Of a stretch of DNA of 64,000 nt, positions 54,401 to 60,400 are shown in pieces; positions within the stretch are counted from its first letter, which is position 1, and each line of letters opens with the position of its first letter. A program made the position numbers and the translations under genes. Under the pieces are notes generated by a model, which saw only the letters and a program-made list of their open reading frames with translations, searched no databases and was not told the DNA's origin. The stretch comes from Apostichopus japonicus. Its lineage: Eukaryota > Echinodermata > Holothuroidea > Aspidochirotida > Stichopodidae. The stretch lies in the NCBI RefSeq assembly GCF_037975245.1, contig NC_092565.1, positions 6,182,999-6,246,998 on the forward strand. Direction: 5' to 3'.

Positions 54401-57400
54401 AATTTCTATCATTTTTTCCCTGTTTTTTAATTCCTATGGTCCAGATCCTCTGCTGGGGTGTACGCAACATGAAGAAATACATGCAGTTGTCATGCAAGGT
54501 CATGATCTGGCCAGGACTTGAACCTGCAAACCTTATATCGCCAGTCAATTGGGGGTGTACGCAACATTAATTGGGTGAAATAATGCTGGTTAATTTCTAT
54601 TATTTTTCCCTTTTTTGGGGGTCCAGATCCTCTGCTGGGGTGTACGCAACATTAATTGGGTTTAATAACGCTGGTTAATTTCTATCATTTTTTCCCTGTT
54701 TTTTAATTCCTATGGTCCAGATCCTCTGCTGGGGTGTACGCAACATGAAGAAATACATGCAGTTGTCATGCAAGGTCATGATCTGGCCAGGACTTGAACC
54801 TGCAAACCTTATATCGCCAGTCAATTGCCTATAGGTTTTCTCAAAAACATTAATTGGGTTTAATAATGCTGGTTAATTTCTATCATTTTTCCCCTGTTTT
54901 TTTTCCCTTTGGTCCAGATCCTCTGCTGGGGTGTACGCAAAAACATTAATTGGGTTTAATAATGCTGGTTAATTTCTATTACTTTTTTACCTGATTTTTT
55001 ATTCCTATGGTCCAGATCCTCTGCTTGGGGTGTATGCAAAAACATTAATTGGGTTTAATAATGCTGGTTAATTTCTATCATTTTTCCCCTGTTTTTTTTT
55101 TCCCTTTGGTCCAGATCCTCTGCTGGGGTGTACGCAAAAACATTTATTGGGTTTAATAATGCTGGTTAATTTCTATCATTTTTCCCCTGTTTTTTTTTCC
55201 TTTGGTCTAGATCCTCTGCTGGGGTGTACGCAACATTAATTGGGTGAAATAATGCTGGTTAATTTCTATTATTTTTCCCTTTTTTGGGGGTCCAGATCCT
55301 CTGCTGGGGTGTACGCAACATTAATTGGGTTTAATAACGCTGGTTAATTTCTATCATTTTTTCCCTGTTTTTTAATTCCTATGGTCCAGATCCTCTGCTG
55401 GGGTGTACGCAACATGAAGAAATACATGCAGTTGTCCGTCCTGTCACCGATGATTGAATTTGAGATCGGCGGTAAAATGGTCGAGTCTACCATGATATCC
55501 AACGTAACCAATAATCCAAACTTCTCAGATCCAGTCCTATTCCTTGAAGTGGTAAAGTCTTCTATCATATTTCTAGAGTCACATAAACATATATATAAAT
55601 ATGTGATTATCTGGATACTGGATTATGTAGATTATCCCAGATTTACCTGGATTTGATATCTATAATCATCATCATATCTGTAACATATCTAGCACATGCA
55701 CATGTATGATGCGGTACCATTTTTCATATTGTTCAAACTTACATGTACAGCAGAAACAGGAGACATGATATAAGAGAGATGATGTGTAATAAAATATCAT
55801 TGCCCATAAAACAGTGGGTGTGTTCCGTTACAAAACATGTTACTTCTTTGTAGAATCGGAAATTTAAACATTATTCAATATTAACTATTTCTTTGTATCG
55901 CTACAACTTGCAGAACCCGTGATGTATCTCCGGGTAATTAAACTAAAAATTAAACCGTCTCGTAATCACTTTTCAAGTGTCACGAAAATACATGATTATG
56001 TCATGTCATCTCTGGATCCTGGATTATGTAGATTCTCCCCAGATTATCTGGATGAGATATCCAAAGATTGCTTATAGCTGGCTGCTCTGTAATGCCACTT
56101 AGTACATGTAACACGCTGGATGTCATGTGTATTGTTTGAACACACATATACCGTTACAGCAAAAAATATGGTGCAAGTGATCGAGAGAGTGATGTGTAAT
56201 AAATGTCAAAGCCACTGTACGATATGTACACTGTTACAAAACACATTTACTTGTTAGGGTGTAGGATACTTGATCGACATATTCTTCATTTTCATATTAA
56301 AACAATTAACCTTTAACAATTAACAATTAATCTCGCTGTGTGTCCAGATTAGTTGAAATGTTGCTGTTTCTTTTGCCAGACCTGTCAGTTTTCAGCCTTT
56401 TGAGACTCTGCAGTCTTCAGTGTGACTTGTTAGAAACATTGCATCTCTACTGGTGTAGAATATTCCGCATGAGTGTACCGCTAAATTATGTTATTATTCA
56501 AACGTAATTGTTGGTTTAAGTGACACTGCGTTGAAAAGTCATTTTAATAAGTCATACGATTTGTTTCTGTTGTTTACAGAAGTTTCACTTTTCAATTTGT
56601 TTTTAACCATTCAGGGTTTGACCCAGAATTTCATATACCTTGGCAAATTTTTAGCATTAAATTGAAGATATGTATTCATATGATACAACATTGGCCATCT
56701 CTCAATTTACTCGAGAGTCCCTCGATATTTTTTAGATAAAGAACAAGTAAACTCCACATTTTCACTACTTGGACAGCCCTAATACAGATATTAATGGTGT
56801 AGTAATATGCTAGTGATATCTCAACTGGACTTTTCTTTAAATAGTTTTTTATTTTACTTATAGTTTCAAATTCGTTGTCATGGAAAGTATGGAATACACA
56901 CCCATTTGGGCATTTCCATGTTGGTGTGATCATGCTCCCTTAGCGTGATCAGTACATTCATCTCAGTCTAATCTTGACTGATTGGATTTTTGCTTGTCTT
57001 GCCAGGATCTTCCCCGGGAAGAACTTTACACACCTCCAATCAATATAAAGATTCGTGACAACAGAGCCTTTGGCCGCAAACCGATTGTTGGCGTTGCCGT
57101 GGTGAAGCATCTGGCAGGCTATCGTTGCACCGTAGCAGCAGAGGAAGCGAAATATAAGACCTCACCCCCTTCATCACCAGCAATAATAGTACCAACTGGA
57201 CAGCCAGGTTATTAAAAATTAAATTAAATAAATATATAAAATTAAGGTTTTAAGAAACACTTTTCTTAGCACATGAATAGTTAGAGCTCACCATCTGTGT
57301 GTAACTCTTGCATGATACATTTTCTTTTTAAGGCTTTTGTTAATTTATTTTAGGGGAAATAACCCCCCTCCTCCCACCACCACCCCCTCCCCCTCCCCAC

Positions 57401-60400
57401 ACCCCTCCAACTCTACCACCAAAAAGAAATCAAGAATCAAGCAAAATATTACATACTCATGTCAAAAATGTGTTGGTAGGTGCAAGGTCTTTTATTTAGT
57501 TTATTGTTAGTGGCTAGACTGTTGACTATATGCACCGTGATATAAACATTTTTGTTACAAATATTTCTCTTCTCTTAAAAGAAATAAAGAAGAGGCGATC
57601 AGCCGTCACCTTTTCAACAGAGGAGGGTGGAGAGAAGACCGAGGAGGGGGGCGGGGACACGATAGTCACGATGCCGGAAGATGTCACGGACGGGCCACCC
57701 GAAGAGAAGAAGAAGACGAGAAAGAAAACCAGAGTGAGTAACACGAGGGAGATTTCTGTCGTCGAAAAAAACTTATTATCGACGTCACAAACTCTCCCGT
57801 ACTCGTCGAGCCTTTCCCTGACCGCTTCAGACTTGCAAAAGTCTCCAGAAAAGTCATTGACGAAGCAGAAGAAGATAAAAGTCATACAACTAACCCTGGT
57901 TCTAATTTTTAGAAAAATAATTTTGGATGTGACTTTAACATTGCACAGTATTTGCTCTGAGACTAACAAGAAGGAAAGTGAAGAAGGTTACTAGCTATCT
58001 TCCGACTTTTGGCATCATTTTTATCGTCCCTTTTCAAAACACTAAATTTCATCTCTCTGCCTCTGACAATATTGGGTCATATCCACTGAAAAACCCACTC
58101 TCAAACATTCAAACCCCCGACTCCCTCTCCCCCTGACCCCTCCCGACCCCTCCACCACTTGCCCATTATTTACAATAGCTTTAACATGCCATGAAGAATG
58201 TTAAGAAAAATTTAATTTAAATATTTATCAATCTTGTTTCAGTTCAGTGTGGCAATGCTGAAGAATAAACAGGTAAAGTTTAAATCACATGACTTCATTT
58301 TTATATTTTTTTTGCTCTCAAAAAATTTCTTCTTGCTTTCAACTAACAGTTTAAATGTGTTGATTACTTTTAAATGCCCGACTAATAGGAAAATCACTGT
58401 GCATATTCGTAATACTCAACGGATTTTTGAGTTCTTGTTTACCGTTTTGTATCCATTTTTGTTTCCACTTTTCATTATAAGTCCTGGTTTATTTTGACTG
58501 CAGTTTTTTTTCCACCCCTCTCTTTCATGTTTATGTTTCACAGTCAAATGTCTTAAATTTCCAATGTGCCTTGAGGAATAGTACCAATGACATATTGTTT
58601 ACATAAATAACTGAACAGAAAGGGAAACAAAGGATATAATTGTTCTCAAATTCTGGAAGAATTTTTTTTTCGAGAGGTTGTTAGCTGTAACCGGCAAATG
58701 GAAGCTATAAGGCAATCTTGTGATTGACATAGATCTTGAAAGTTTTCTCCGGAAGCATTCAAAATTGTTTTTTTTTTAATCTTCTGTCGAGAACCGTAAC
58801 CTTTAACTTCTTTGTAGTCCGATCAGGTTCAAAGTGGAACTTCACTCTCTGAAAGAGCTGCATTGATGGTAACGTTGAACAAAGACCGCACAGAATAGCT
58901 TTCTCTCTCTGCATGATTGGATAACTGTATGCTGGCATATTGACTTTGAAGAAACTTTTTTCTTTTTTTTTCTAGTTAAAAGTTCATGATTTTCATACCA
59001 AATGAATTAAGAAACAGTATAAGAATAATTGCATGATGGGTGAACTTGCATTTTGAATCATTCTGTCATGCTAGCTAAAAAACAATATAATTATTATTCG
59101 TGCTCATTTTGACGCATATTCATTAGGTCATCAGTAAGTGTCAAAAAGTGAGCTGTCAAAAGTACTTTACGAACATGCAAATTGTTGGCTAATTTGCAGT
59201 AAAATTTCCTATTTATAATCCTGCTTTTGTCTTTGTTTATTTTGGACAAAACGTGACAGGCTGTTGTGTGTTATGGCTCATAATTTAAATCAAAACTACA
59301 GTATGAAATGTGTTCCGAAAGGAAATGAGGGCGATATTGAAGAACTCAGCATGCATAGACTCTGGATGTGTGACCTGATTAATTTCAGGTAACATTGCAA
59401 GGGTCCTACCTGTACCGTGTAAGATCTGTCACGGGTTCTACTGGTAATGCGTAAGGATGGCATGTAATATACATTTTTGAGCAGTCAAATGAGGACCTTT
59501 TTTAAGAATAAAAAAATATGTGTGTTCCTTATAAGTCTTCTGCCATGCAAGCAGTTATTTTCATAATAGATATATTTCCACTTTTTAAAGCCAACTTACC
59601 CACAACAACATAATGGTACTGACCAAGGCTTCAGGTACATGGACTATTGTATAGGGGGTTAACAATTTCTGTATCAAACACCACATATTTTAACATTTAA
59701 AGACATTTTAAACTACATAATATTATCAACAATTCCTAATTTAAATAGTACCAAGTACAGTTTTAATGTTCCATTGATTATTTTATTGTACCTGTTGAAT
59801 GTTTTTTTTTTATATAACATTGAAAAACAGTGCAGACTCTACAATTTTAGTAATAGCAAACTTTTCTGAGAAATGATGGACTGCTGTTGCTGGTCAAAGG
59901 ATTGTACCAGTGAAGTCTTTGGCTTTGAGTACAGCGTTTCCATATGTTGCCATGTTGGATGAATCTAACCATAATAGTAATTACCGACTTTGCGATCCAT
60001 CCCTGTTGTAGTCATTGCCGACTTTGCGAAACGCGGTCCACCTAACAATTTTGTACGGTTGGTAAAAGGGACTCCATAGTTTTCCCTTTCTAGAAACCAA
60101 AAACAATGGCTGTTGGCCAAAAATTCATTATTCATTTGGACATATTTTAGAACATTAAGAAAACTTCTTCTAACCGTCAAGTTTGCATTTCTATACCACT
60201 GGTTTGTTTCACGAGACATGATCCTTGAACCATGAGAGTCTCATCAACCAAAGTGACTGGACAACTGAGTCTAGCTTGTACATAGAACCATTTAACTCTA
60301 TCCACCTGAAGCATCTCTAAGCTTATTAGTAAATATTGAAGGAAACTGAACTTTTATGGTCTCACATATATCATGTTTAAAGTGCAGTACAAATCATGTA

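Larger units (their letters stand above)
51608..55389. other. Intron 31: SINE plus acceptor-exon array
   Basis: After the exon 31 copies comes a poly-G run (52042-52058), a minus-strand SINE (about 52317-52625) and then the amplified exon 32 acceptor array up to the authentic exon. Confidence 0.85.

Noticed and set aside
52749-55389. Treating each acceptor copy as an alternative coding exon
   Set aside because: The copies lack a complete exon and a donor in frame, and most run into TAA within about 12 codons. Only 55390-55551 is complete.
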